In this document: positions 1-7,795 of the stretch, piece after piece
How positions within the stretch are numbered: the stretch's first letter is position 1
How the letters are laid out: each line of letters begins with the position of its first letter
Assembly (NCBI GenBank): GCA_015662615.1
Contig: DQTU01000264.1
Span: 1-14,939 of the forward strand
From: Campylobacterales bacterium
GTDB taxonomy: Bacteria > Campylobacterota > Campylobacteria > Campylobacterales > QNZT01
Direction of reading: 5' to 3'
Length of the DNA stretch: 14,939 nucleotides
Translations under genes and position numbers: made by a program
The notes under the pieces: generated by a model
What the model saw: the letters and a program-made list of their open reading frames with translations, nothing else
Databases searched by the model: none
Told to the model about the DNA's origin: nothing

Positions 1-2
1 AG

Positions 3-305
3 TTTCTTTTTCCGATGAAAAATATAGCTACTGATCCACGCACCAAGATACAAAGGCGCCATCATGTGCATCCAGCAACGCTTGAGAGAAATATTAAACA
101 AGCTGCAATAAAGTCAAAACTTCACAAACGAGTCACCGCGCACACTTTTCGTCACTCCTACGCAACACATCTTTTACAAAGCGGGATTGATTTGAGAAGT
201 ATTCAAGAGTTATTGGGTCATAAAAGTGTAGAAACTACGATGATCTATACGCATGTTGTAGCGGAGATGAACAAGGCTAAAATTGTGAGTCCGTTAGATC
301 TATGA
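3..305 (+). CDS. Integron-type tyrosine recombinase (IntI-like), C-terminal part; 5' end outside window
   Basis: This is a site-specific tyrosine recombinase of the integron integrase type. The reading frame stays open to the left edge: codons before the ATG at 15 read F-L-F-P, the family's FP motif, so that ATG is internal and the gene is cut by the window. Counting from it, the catalytic part shows box II HTFRHSYATHLL (HxxR: His43, Arg46), the LLGH motif (His69) and the nucleophile Tyr78 in TTMIYTH. DPRTK followed by RRHHVHP, and the ending VSPLDL, resemble the IntI1 family (which ends near SPLDAL) and differ from XerC/XerD. The diagnostic IntI insertion would lie upstream, so IntI rather than an IntI-related phage or solitary integrase is an inference. 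The stop codon overlaps the stop of the convergent ate gene by 6 bp, so no attI or cassette array can lie directly downstream. Confidence 0.82.
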   Translation, partial: FLFPMKNIATDPRTKIQRRHHVHPATLERNIKQAAIKSKLHKRVTAHTFRHSYATHLLQSGIDLRSIQELLGHKSVETTMIYTHVVAEMNKAKIVSPLDL

Positions 306-1052
306 GATATCACTCCATGAAGCTAGGGTATGGATATCTGGAAATCCATGCAGTATCTGTTGTGGTTTGAAGTTTGGTTTATAAGCAAATGCTTGACAGC
401 CATCAACCCAATATCCTAGATAAATCCACTCTAAATCCAAGATTTTTGCTAACTCTATCTGATATATCAAAGAGTAGGTTCCTAAAGAGAGCCGTGCATA
501 GTCAGGGTCATAAAAAAAGTAGATAGAGCTTATGCCGTCTTCCATGACATCTATCAAGTCAACCCCTATAAGCTTTTGGTCTTTGATATAAAGTACCTCT
601 TTTCCAAACTCTCCAGCTCCCTCTACGAAGTTTTCCATGTAGTCTCGTGAAGAGATACTTTTTTGTTTCCAGCCATCTTTTTGGCTTTTGAAGTTGTGAT
701 ATTTGTTATATAGTTCTATATGCATTTGGGAAATTGTCGGTTTTTGTACGATGATTTGTGTATCTTTGTTTCTGCTTTTTGCTTTTTTTTGTGATTTTGT
801 CATGGTAAATTGGTTGACATGTATCCTTAGACTTTTGCACTCATTGCAACCCTCACAGATGGGATGAAAATAGTAGCGTCCAAATCTTCTCCAACCCCTA
901 TGAATTACGGCGGTGTTAAACTCTTTGGTTGCATTTTGGACATATTTGTAGTTCATCCTCACTGTATTATCGGGGATATACGCACACTCATAATCTAACA
1001 TGCAAAAATCTTTTGAGTCAGGATTTAAGAGGTTTTGTGATTTGTCGATCAA
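300..1052 (-). CDS. bpt: Aspartate/glutamate leucyltransferase (bacterial ATE, Bpt)
   Basis: The enzyme transfers leucine from Leu-tRNA to N-terminal Asp or Glu of proteins, marking them for ClpS/ClpAP degradation (N-degron pathway) in the cytosol. At 250 residues it has the normal family length. The N-terminal ATE domain begins with CAYIPDNT (Cys23), followed by HRGWRRFGRYYFHPIC and the CxxCxxC cluster Cys66-Cys69-Cys72. The C-terminal GNAT-like half contains SSIYFFYDPDYARLSLGTYS and WIYLGYWVDGCQAFAYKP, typical of the family. The start is TTG at 1052-1050: its TTGA overlaps the TGA of the upstream ATPase gene, and a GGGAG Shine-Dalgarno sits about 8 nt before it. The internal ATG (Met18) has no ribosome site and would begin only five residues before Cys23. 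It is the last gene of the long minus-strand block and converges on the integrase. Leucyl rather than arginyl specificity is inferred from the bacterial family. Confidence 0.92.
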   Translation of the reverse strand: MIDKSQNLLNPDSKDFCMLDYECAYIPDNTVRMNYKYVQNATKEFNTAVIHRGWRRFGRYYFHPICEGCNECKSLRIHVNQFTMTKSQKKAKSRNKDTQIIVQKPTISQMHIELYNKYHNFKSQKDGWKQKSISSRDYMENFVEGAGEFGKEVLYIKDQKLIGVDLIDVMEDGISSIYFFYDPDYARLSLGTYSLIYQIELAKILDLEWIYLGYWVDGCQAFAYKPNFKPQQILHGFPDIHTLASWSDIS

Positions 1053-3430
1053 GCTCTACTCTCCCAAAGTAGAAACATCTCAACATTATAGATATCACTG
1101 CGTCTTGGTTTGATATAAAACTCTTCTATCTCATAATTCTCGATTTTAAAATCTTCACTAATTTTTTCTATCTCAGACTCTAGTTCCTCTGCCAATGCCT
1201 CTATATCTTCTTCAACTTCCAATACTTTACGCTCCGCAACTGCAACATCATCTTTTTCACTGTAGATTTTTCGTGCATTTCTTATCGTACTTCCTGCTCG
1301 GCTTGCGGTACTTCTTTTGACAGCACTTCTCCCTAAAAAAGCATCCAAGATGGTCATGCCAAATGCCAAAACAGTATCTGTGGTACGACTGCTGACATCT
1401 GCTTCCTCTTTTTCAAGTTTTTCGATGGCTCTTTGGTATCTTTTATCCAGCGTTATTTTTTTCTTCTCAAACTTGGTTCTTAATTTTTCTGATGCTTCAT
1501 CTTGTTTGATACGAAGTATATCATTGATACGAATTTTAAACTGCGGTATCATTTCGTCAACTTCTGACTCTAGTTTGAGTGAAGCAACTTTATAAAGTGT
1601 CAATAGTTTCTCATGGTAGAGATGGTTTGTAAACTCTTTTTCTAATTCATCAAGATCATCGGATTCAGAGATAAATCGTGGGATTTGAGCAAAGCTAGAG
1701 TTCTCAACGCTACTCACATCATAAAGTTCAAAATCATCCTCATTTTTATCTCCATTATCCCAATCGATCTCCTTATCTCTTACATCGATAAAATACTTAT
1801 AATAAAACTCTTCCTCAACATCAATTGCTCTTTTGGCATTATAATATCGTATCGTTGCATTGGCTACAAGATAGGGTTCAAATTCTGGTGTTTCTGTGAT
1901 TTTAGGCATGTGATAGTATTGGTCAATTTTATCAGAGAGCAGGGGCGGTGTAGAGCCTAATGATTTTTTCTCTTTTGCAGTGATGATTGGCTCTTTCTCT
2001 TGGGCTTTGAGTGCCTCTTTTTTATCATGCATCAAAAGTTCAATTTGAGGTTTTGAGAGCGGCCCTCTTAAGTATGACATGACCCAACGCGTAGAGAAAA
2101 GTGAGATTTCATCTCGGTGTGCACTTTTAAATAAAAAGACTCTCTTTTGTAAATTTGCCAAAAGTGCACTTATGCTTTTTTTATCCATCGCATCCGAGCC
2201 ACTTTTGATAAGTCCGTCGATGACCCTTTCGATATCTTGTTTGGTTTGCAATCGTCCGATAAACCATGAGCCGATATTTGAAAGTCCTTTGTAGTCCAAA
2301 TCTACTGGATTTTGTGTGCTTAGTGTGATATTGATGCCATAAGCACGGGCTTGTTTGAGAAGCAATAACATCGGATTTTTTGACGGCGGATTTGAAGTAG
2401 CTGGAAAAAATCCGTAAATCTCATCCATGTAAAGCATCGCACGAAGTGAGCTTGTACCACTTTGAGTCCGCATCCATGATATAAATTTATTTAAAAACAT
2501 GGTTACAAAAAACATTCTTTCATTGTCGTTTAGATGGGCTATGGAGAGAATCGAGACTCTTGGTTTTGCCTCTTTGGTGTAGAGAAGTGACTCGATATCC
2601 AGAGGGTCTCCATCAAGCCATGCTGAGAAAGTAGGGCTTGCTAAAACATTATTTAAAAGCATCGCAAGTTTGAGTCTTTCATTTTGTGGATAAAAACTCT
2701 TAAGCGCTAAAACGCCTATTTTTTCAAATGGTGGATTGGCAACATGTCCGATGAGCTCTTCTAATGTTAAGTTTGTCTCTTTTTTCCAAAAGTGGTTAAA
2801 AAGTGTGGTAAGGAGTAGGAACTCTTTACTTTTTAGCGGGTCTGCCGTTATCCCTATGAGGGCGAGGATAGAAGTGACTGTAGAGTTTAAAAGATAAGAA
2901 AATGTATCCCTATCTTGTAAAGCTGCAACCGAAGGAGCGTCAAAACTACTAAGGGCAGATATCGGAATTCCAGCAGAGCTTCCCGGTGTAAAAATTGTAA
3001 AGTCAGCACCGTTTATATAGCGTTTTACTCTATCTCTATTTTGGTTCGCACTAAGTATCCCATGTTCCCATTTTTGGGCTGTAGCTTGTGCATACTCTTC
3101 AACGCTCATACCCTTTTTTTCAGCTTCTCCCTCATCAACCCAAGGTTCAAACTTTTTAGGATCAAAATCATCAAATGCCAATAGAAGATTTCCCATATCC
3201 CCTTTGGGATCGATGATGATACTTGGAATTTTGTCTAAAACTGCCTCTTCTATCATGGATATTCCAAGACCTGTTTTTCCACTTCCTGTCATGCCGATGA
3301 TAGCAGCATGGGTGGTTAAGTTTTTATTTTTTACTAAAAGTAGGTCATCTGTCTGTTCGCCGCTTTTAATGTCTATCTCTTTTCCTAAGTAAAACAGCCC
3401 TAATTTTTCATATACTTCACTATAGTCCAT
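1049..3430 (-). CDS. HerA/FtsK-like ATP-binding protein with C-terminal coiled coil
   Basis: This 793-residue P-loop ATPase belongs to the HerA/VirB4-like group (COG0433 type). An N-terminal beta stretch (about 1-40) leads to Walker A GMTGSGKT (46-53), then IIIDPKGDMG (71-80), Walker B AMLYMDEI (331-338), a polar sensor motif TLSTQNP (369-375) and a candidate arginine finger in IGRLQT (Arg393). The C-terminal third (from about 620) is predicted coiled coil, interrupted by a small-residue helix AFGMTILDAFLGR, and ends with KPRRSDIYNVE. HerA relatives are DNA translocases, but no NurA nuclease neighbour is present and the substrate is unknown. The gene overlaps mnmA by 11 bp upstream and ate by 4 bp downstream, so translation is probably coupled. 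The ATG start has a GGGAG site 7 nt upstream. The ATPase assignment is secure; the biological role is not recognised. Confidence 0.85.
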   Translation of the reverse strand: MDYSEVYEKLGLFYLGKEIDIKSGEQTDDLLLVKNKNLTTHAAIIGMTGSGKTGLGISMIEEAVLDKIPSIIIDPKGDMGNLLLAFDDFDPKKFEPWVDEGEAEKKGMSVEEYAQATAQKWEHGILSANQNRDRVKRYINGADFTIFTPGSSAGIPISALSSFDAPSVAALQDRDTFSYLLNSTVTSILALIGITADPLKSKEFLLLTTLFNHFWKKETNLTLEELIGHVANPPFEKIGVLALKSFYPQNERLKLAMLLNNVLASPTFSAWLDGDPLDIESLLYTKEAKPRVSILSIAHLNDNERMFFVTMFLNKFISWMRTQSGTSSLRAMLYMDEIYGFFPATSNPPSKNPMLLLLKQARAYGINITLSTQNPVDLDYKGLSNIGSWFIGRLQTKQDIERVIDGLIKSGSDAMDKKSISALLANLQKRVFLFKSAHRDEISLFSTRWVMSYLRGPLSKPQIELLMHDKKEALKAQEKEPIITAKEKKSLGSTPPLLSDKIDQYYHMPKITETPEFEPYLVANATIRYYNAKRAIDVEEEFYYKYFIDVRDKEIDWDNGDKNEDDFELYDVSSVENSSFAQIPRFISESDDLDELEKEFTNHLYHEKLLTLYKVASLKLESEVDEMIPQFKIRINDILRIKQDEASEKLRTKFEKKKITLDKRYQRAIEKLEKEEADVSSRTTDTVLAFGMTILDAFLGRSAVKRSTASRAGSTIRNARKIYSEKDDVAVAERKVLEVEEDIEALAEELESEIEKISEDFKIENYEIEEFYIKPRRSDIYNVEMFLLWESRA

Positions 3431-4454
3431 CTATTTCTCCCTTTATCCATCCAGACCCAATAACTTTATCTTCATCATAAAATACAGCAGCTTGCCCCGG
3501 TGCCAATCCTTGCACATTTTCAAATAGTTTTACAGTCGCCTTATCTGCATCTATAATTACTTCACACTCAATTTTTGGACTTCTATATCGTATTTTAACA
3601 GAACATTCAAATCTCTTTTCATCGATAAACATGTTAAGTTCATCCACTTCAAAAGCCAATACATTTAACTTCTCTTTTGTTCCGACGGTAATTTGATTGT
3701 TTTTAGCATCAATCGATAGGACATAGTGTGGGTCATGTGCGCCGTGGACTGTAAAACCTTTTCGTTTTCCAATGGTGTAGTGCATGTATCCTTTGTGAAA
3801 CCCAACTATATTTCCCTCTGTATCCAAAACATCTCCCGGTTGTTCAATGTTGATATGCTCTTTTAGTACTTCAAGATAAGTATCTTCAACAAAACAAATC
3901 TCACTACTCTCTTTTTGTTCTGCAAATGATTTTAAGATTAAAATACCACGAGCTATCTCTTTTACATCTTTTTTTAGCATGCCACCAAGTGGAAACAAAA
4001 CTGAATCAAGCGCCTCTTTCTTAACATTTGAGAGGAAGTAGCTTTGATCTTTACTTTTATCAACAGCCTCAGCGATAAAGCCCTTTTTTATCTGTGCATA
4101 GTGCCCTGTTGCAAGATAGTCAAATTTTCCCTCTTTGGCAAAGTCTAAAAGTGCACCTAGCTTAATATTTCGGTTGCAAATTACACATGGATTTGGCGTA
4201 AAACCCTCTTTGTAGGTTTCAACAAATGGCATAAAAACCGCTTCATTAAAACGGTCAGATAAGTCTAATATATGGTATTTTATATTTAAGAAGTTGGCTA
4301 CTTTTTCTACTTTTTGGATATTGTTTTGGTGGTAAGCTGGAGAGTCATGAAGTTTCATGTATACGCCTTCTATCTCATACCCTTTTTCTTTGAGTAGATA
4401 AGCAACAACGGTAGAGTCAACACCACCGCTCATGGCAACTAGAACTTTTTTCAT
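3420..4454 (-). CDS. mnmA: tRNA-specific 2-thiouridylase MnmA
   Basis: MnmA puts sulfur on C2 of wobble uridine 34 in tRNA-Lys, -Glu and -Gln, using ATP and a persulfide carried on an active-site cysteine. The sequence shows the PP-loop SGGVDS (9-14), the catalytic Cys93 in PNPCVICNRNIKLG, the tRNA-domain motif YLATGHYA (114-120) and the second catalytic Cys187 in SSEICFVED. KDQSYFL (135-141) and a C-terminal beta-barrel ending LAPGQAAVFY are also family hallmarks. The 344-residue length fits the family's shorter forms. The motif around Cys187 is EICFVED instead of the common GICFIGE, probably a lineage variant. The ATG at 4454 has only a weak upstream GAG. The gene lies 13 bp after the LOG-family gene and overlaps the HerA-like gene by 11 bp. 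Confidence 0.96.
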   Translation of the reverse strand: MKKVLVAMSGGVDSTVVAYLLKEKGYEIEGVYMKLHDSPAYHQNNIQKVEKVANFLNIKYHILDLSDRFNEAVFMPFVETYKEGFTPNPCVICNRNIKLGALLDFAKEGKFDYLATGHYAQIKKGFIAEAVDKSKDQSYFLSNVKKEALDSVLFPLGGMLKKDVKEIARGILILKSFAEQKESSEICFVEDTYLEVLKEHINIEQPGDVLDTEGNIVGFHKGYMHYTIGKRKGFTVHGAHDPHYVLSIDAKNNQITVGTKEKLNVLAFEVDELNMFIDEKRFECSVKIRYRSPKIECEVIIDADKATVKLFENVQGLAPGQAAVFYDEDKVIGSGWIKGEIDGL

Positions 4455-4467
4455 TTGGAATTTTTTC

Positions 4468-5142
4468 TCACTTTTTACGATTTGAGATAAATTCTACCAA
4501 ATTTTCGTAATATTCCCCCTTACCTTGCCCACACTCTTTAAGGTTGTTGGTGTGCGTTATAAGTAATTTATCTACTTCATTTTCAATATCTTCAAGATTA
4601 TCACTCAAATATATCAAATCTAAATCTTCTTTACTTATAACACCCTCAGCCAACATAGAGTTTTGTATAAAATCATAGAGTGGCTGCCAGTACTTTGTTC
4701 CCACGAGTATGACTTTGACTTGAGAAATTTTCTTAGTCTGCATGAGTGTTAATGCTTCAAAAAATTCATCCATGGTTCCAAAACCACCAGGAAAAATGAT
4801 ATAAGTAAAAGAGTATTTTACAAGCATAACTTTTCTGGCAAAAAAGTAGTCAAATCCGATCTCTGTTGTTGTGTAGTTATTTGGTTTTTGTTCTTGAGGC
4901 AAGGCGATATTTAAGCCGATTGATTCACATTTTCCGCACTCATAAGCTCCACGGTTTGCTGCTGCCATGATTCCGTTTCCACCACCTGTGATGATATTGT
5001 AACCATTAGAACAGAGTGTGTTGCACAGCGTTCTTGTCTGTTGATAATAGGGATTATTTTCACTACTTCTTGCACTGCCAAATACTGTTATCGAAGGACC
5101 TAATTCTTTAAGCTCTTCAAACCCTTTGACAAAATCTGACAT
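4468..5142 (-). CDS. LOG-family Rossmann-fold protein (TIGR00730 / YgdH-type); N-terminus probably incomplete
   Basis: The product belongs to the LOG/'lysine decarboxylase-like' family, many members of which are nucleotide 5'-monophosphate phosphoribohydrolases (cytokinin-activating or purine-salvage type). Visible motifs are FGSARSS (21-27), GGGNGIM (53-59), the FARKVMLVKYS segment and the signature PGGFGTMDE (118-126), which carries the catalytic Arg/Glu environment. The ATG at 5142 has a GGAG 13 nt upstream, unusually far. Codons upstream of it, in the same frame, read IWSVFKV directly into MSDFVKGFEEL, which matches the conserved family start (WRVFxIMxEFVEGFE). The true N-terminus therefore probably lies upstream, see 5143-5213. 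The gene sits between fliY and mnmA in the same orientation. Family membership is certain; the substrate is inferred only. Confidence 0.88.
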   Translation of the reverse strand: MSDFVKGFEELKELGPSITVFGSARSSENNPYYQQTRTLCNTLCSNGYNIITGGGNGIMAAANRGAYECGKCESIGLNIALPQEQKPNNYTTTEIGFDYFFARKVMLVKYSFTYIIFPGGFGTMDEFFEALTLMQTKKISQVKVILVGTKYWQPLYDFIQNSMLAEGVISKEDLDLIYLSDNLEDIENEVDKLLITHTNNLKECGQGKGEYYENLVEFISNRKK

Positions 5143-5213
5143 AACTTTAAAGACACTCCAAATATCATCTTTTTCGATATCATTTATAAATCTATTTTTA
5201 GGTTTTTTCTCAT
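5143..5213 (-). other. Probable lost N-terminal codons of the LOG-family gene, interrupted at a six-A run
   Basis: The stretch between fliY and the annotated LOG start is open in the LOG frame back to a stop at 5220-5218. It encodes PKNRFINDIEKDDIWSVFKV, which looks like the family's conserved N-terminal helix, but it has no ATG, GTG or TTG start. An ATG at 5213-5211 overlaps the fliY stop (TAATG), as expected for a coupled start, but lies in another frame and stops after nine codons. Adding one A to the run AAAAAA (5208-5203, minus strand) would join that ATG to the LOG frame, giving MRKKPKNRF and onward. Sequencing error, a real frameshift or polymerase slippage could each explain it. Confidence 0.6.
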
Positions 5214-6043
5214 TATCTTAGTTGTGACAGTATCTCTTTTGGAGTACCGATTTCTACGATTTGAACACCGAAGTTTCCATCCACAATCACCACTTCACCT
5301 TTTGCAATGATTTTGTCACCTACCAATACATCCAAAGGTTCATTTGCAAGTTGATCAAGTTCTATAACGGATCCTATATCCATGTTGAGTACATCTTTTA
5401 AGAGTAAGGTTTTGGTTCCGATTCGCACACGAACTGGGAGTTGGACATCCATAAGCAGATCCATGTTTTTAAGTTCATCCTGAGAGAGTGTTATATCCCC
5501 TTCCCCTCGATCATTAGATTCATCTTCAAAATCCATATCACTACTTACAGGTTCAAAATTTGAGATAAAATCTGAATTTCCAGCAAAATATATTTTTGCT
5601 TCAGTTCCCCCAATTTGTACTTGCATGGTATATAATTTAGCAAATGTATCGAAGTTTGATCCAGCTTCTAAAAACTCTATGCTTTGAACCTCAAAACTAA
5701 GATTTGTAAGATCATTTTGTGCGGTTAGGGCAGTTGATACTGCTCCAAAGATATTGGATATAATCTCTTTTGAAGCATCTAAATCATCATCACTCATACT
5801 AGTCTGTTCTTCGCCCTCTCCACCTAACATCATATCGCCGAGGGCAGTTGCCAATGCCACATCCATAGCAAAAGAGAGTGAACCATTTTCACACTTTAGC
5901 GTGGCTTGTGCCATACTGTTTTCAATTATGAGAGAATCATCAATATCTCTCTCATTTTCAAATTTTATTTCAGGTGTCTGTCCTGTTAATCCTTCGATAA
6001 CTGATACGGTTTCTGTAATAAGAAGGTTTATAAAATTATTCAT
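5213..6043 (-). CDS. fliY: Flagellar motor switch phosphatase-type protein FliY
   Basis: FliY is a C-ring (switch complex) protein that contributes to flagellar export and to rotation switching. The 276 residues comprise a CheC-like N-terminal/central domain (about 1-170), an acidic linker (DMDFEDESNDRGEGD) and a C-terminal SpoA/FliN domain (about 192-275: LLMDVQLPVRVRIG, LLLKDVLNMDIGSVIELDQ, VLVGDKIIAKGEVVIVDGNFGV). The CheC-type phosphatase signature appears degenerate: in SKEIISNIFGA the Glu93-Asn97 spacing is one residue longer than the usual ExxN. An N-terminal CheY-binding EIDALL motif, which FliM has, is absent. The ATG start has AGAGG 7 nt upstream. The gene overlaps fliM by 8 bp, a translationally coupled pair whose products meet in the C-ring. 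The name FliY rather than FliN rests on the large N-terminal domain. Confidence 0.93.
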   Translation of the reverse strand: MNNFINLLITETVSVIEGLTGQTPEIKFENERDIDDSLIIENSMAQATLKCENGSLSFAMDVALATALGDMMLGGEGEEQTSMSDDDLDASKEIISNIFGAVSTALTAQNDLTNLSFEVQSIEFLEAGSNFDTFAKLYTMQVQIGGTEAKIYFAGNSDFISNFEPVSSDMDFEDESNDRGEGDITLSQDELKNMDLLMDVQLPVRVRIGTKTLLLKDVLNMDIGSVIELDQLANEPLDVLVGDKIIAKGEVVIVDGNFGVQIVEIGTPKEILSQLR

Positions 6044-7100
6044 TGACTGCCTCTTTTTTCATTTGTTCTCTTTTATCTCTTTTATCTTGTTCGTATTTTT
6101 GCAAAATTTCTTTTATTTCATCTTTATCATTTTTGATTAGTTTTGTAATTTTAAGTGTTTTATGGTGTCTATGTATTCCCATAGTTGCTTCAAAAACCTC
6201 TTTTTTATCGATGGTTACGATAGCGCTGTCAGAAGCTGGACGACTAAGCCTGATGATACTGCCTTTTTCTAGTGAGAGTAAATCTTTGATATTAAGCGTA
6301 GTTTCTCCTAAAATACCTTCATTTACGATATCTGCTCGCTTTAATAATGCCCTAAGTTCATTGTTTCGACTCTTTTTTGCACTGGTTTCTCCTAGCATGA
6401 TATCTTTATTTGCCAATTTTGAGAGTATGGGTTCAAGATAAATCACAGGATATGCTAAATTTATCATGCCGCTTGTTTCACCGATAGTGATTTCAAGAAC
6501 GATCATGATAACGATCTCATTTTGTGCTACTATCTGTATAACATTTGGACTTGACTCTTTAGACTCAACAAGAGGATAGAGCTCAGTTACTCCTGCCCAT
6601 GCATCTTTGAGCTTGCTCATAATGAGCCTTAAAATAGTTTCCATAAGATTGAGCTCAATATCTGTTAATTCTCTCTCTCCTTCATAACTCTCCCCTTTAC
6701 CTCCTAATAGTCGATCAAGCATGGGAAATGCAATGGATGGGTTAATTTCCAAAATGGCACTACCATCTAGGGGTTTTAGTGTAAAGATATTAAAACTTGT
6801 TGGGCTAGGCAGAGACATTAAAAACTCGCCATAGGTCATTTGATCAACGGATTGAAGTTGTATCTCTATGATTGAGCGCATGACTGTTGAGATATGGGAT
6901 GCCAGGTTTCGTGACATTTTGTCATGAATACCTTTGAAGGCACGAAGTTGCTCTTTTGAGACACGGTTAGGACGTTTAAAATCATAAAGCATGATTCTTT
7001 CAGTCTCTTCTCCTTCATCATGCCTATGATCAGTCTCTTCTTCATTACCTCCTCCGTCAAGAAGGGCATCAATCTCATTTTGACTTAATATATCGGCCAT
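6036..7100 (-). CDS. fliM: Flagellar motor switch protein FliM
   Basis: FliM links the MS-ring protein FliG to FliN/FliY in the cytoplasmic C-ring and receives CheY-P. The 354-residue protein starts with the CheY-P binding helix LSQNEIDALLDGG (5-17). The middle domain follows: YDFKRPNRVSKEQLRAFKGI, then HISTVMRS and the GGKGES loop (about 134-139), the GGxG element of FliM that contacts FliG. A C-terminal SpoA domain (about 255-335) includes LLSLEKGSIIRLSRPASD. A basic lysine-rich tail follows. The start ATG is 2 bp after the fliA stop, with only a weak ribosome site, so coupling to fliA translation is likely. It overlaps fliY by 8 bp. Confidence 0.97.
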   Translation of the reverse strand: MADILSQNEIDALLDGGGNEEETDHRHDEGEETERIMLYDFKRPNRVSKEQLRAFKGIHDKMSRNLASHISTVMRSIIEIQLQSVDQMTYGEFLMSLPSPTSFNIFTLKPLDGSAILEINPSIAFPMLDRLLGGKGESYEGERELTDIELNLMETILRLIMSKLKDAWAGVTELYPLVESKESSPNVIQIVAQNEIVIMIVLEITIGETSGMINLAYPVIYLEPILSKLANKDIMLGETSAKKSRNNELRALLKRADIVNEGILGETTLNIKDLLSLEKGSIIRLSRPASDSAIVTIDKKEVFEATMGIHRHHKTLKITKLIKNDKDEIKEILQKYEQDKRDKREQMKKEAVNE

Positions 7101-7102
7101 AT

Positions 7103-7792
7103 TTACACTGTCAGTTTTTCTCTGATTTGTCTCATCAGTTTTTTGTGAAGTTGTGAAATTCTTGATTCACTGATGTCCAAAATTTCACTAATTTCTTTAA
7201 GATTCAACTCTTCAAAATAGTAAAGTTGTATGATAGTCTGTTCACGATCATTGAGTGTTGTTAAAATTGCTTTAACAGCTTCTATCAGTTGGTCTTGTTC
7301 TACTTTATCTTCTACGCAATCTTTAGGATTCGCCATAATTTGTTCATTGAGCGGTACATTATTGGCAATTTCAGCAGCTGCTTTTGCTTCTCTAATTTTT
7401 GATAAATTTTCACCTAGTTTTTCTGCTAAATATTCTTCACTTGGTTCACAACTATATTCTGTCAAATGTTTACTGGTTTCAAGTTCAATTGCTTTTATCA
7501 ATCTTCTATTGTTTCGGCTTACAACATCTAGGCTTCTTAGATAATCAAGCATAGAGCCATAAACTCTTTTTTTCGCATAACCCCAAAAAGAGTCATTTTG
7601 TTCAACATCATAACGGCGTGAGAGTTTAACCATCTCTTCAACACCGATAGCAATTAAATCATTTACATCTATAGAAGAGGGCAATCTCTCCTTTAGTCTA
7701 AAAGACATTGCTCTTACTGCGGGTAAATATTGAATAACTACTTCATTTGTCTCTGCGTATTGATTTTTTCTTGTTAATGTTTTAATGCTCAT
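7103..7792 (-). CDS. fliA: RNA polymerase sigma-28 factor FliA
   Basis: FliA directs transcription of late flagellar and chemotaxis genes and is normally held by FlgM until the hook is complete. The 229-residue length fits the family. Region 2 is clear: DVNDLIAIGVEEMVKLSRRYD and FWGYAKKRVYGSMLDYLRSLD (about 42-89), with the FliA-type RxVYGxMLDYLR signature. Region 3 follows (about 95-150). Region 4 (about 177-228) has LNDREQTIIQLYYFEELNLKEIS and the helix-turn-helix ISESRISQLHKKLMRQI. A GAAGGA ribosome site lies 9 nt before the ATG. It follows the small membrane protein gene by 3 bp and precedes fliM by 2 bp, so its expression is tied to the sigma-54 promoter upstream of the membrane protein gene. 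No flgM is in the window. Confidence 0.97.
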   Translation of the reverse strand: MSIKTLTRKNQYAETNEVVIQYLPAVRAMSFRLKERLPSSIDVNDLIAIGVEEMVKLSRRYDVEQNDSFWGYAKKRVYGSMLDYLRSLDVVSRNNRRLIKAIELETSKHLTEYSCEPSEEYLAEKLGENLSKIREAKAAAEIANNVPLNEQIMANPKDCVEDKVEQDQLIEAVKAILTTLNDREQTIIQLYYFEELNLKEISEILDISESRISQLHKKLMRQIREKLTV

Positions 7793-7795
7793 CCC

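Noticed and set aside
1317..2294. Plus-strand open frames inside the HerA-like ATPase gene
   Set aside because: They are antisense shadows of a gene with intact Walker motifs, without family-like motifs or start signals.
5754..6140. 128-codon plus-strand open frame opposite fliY/fliM
   Set aside because: It lies wholly antisense to well-supported genes, has low-complexity Ser/Phe/Ile composition typical of shadow frames, and no ribosome site or domain.
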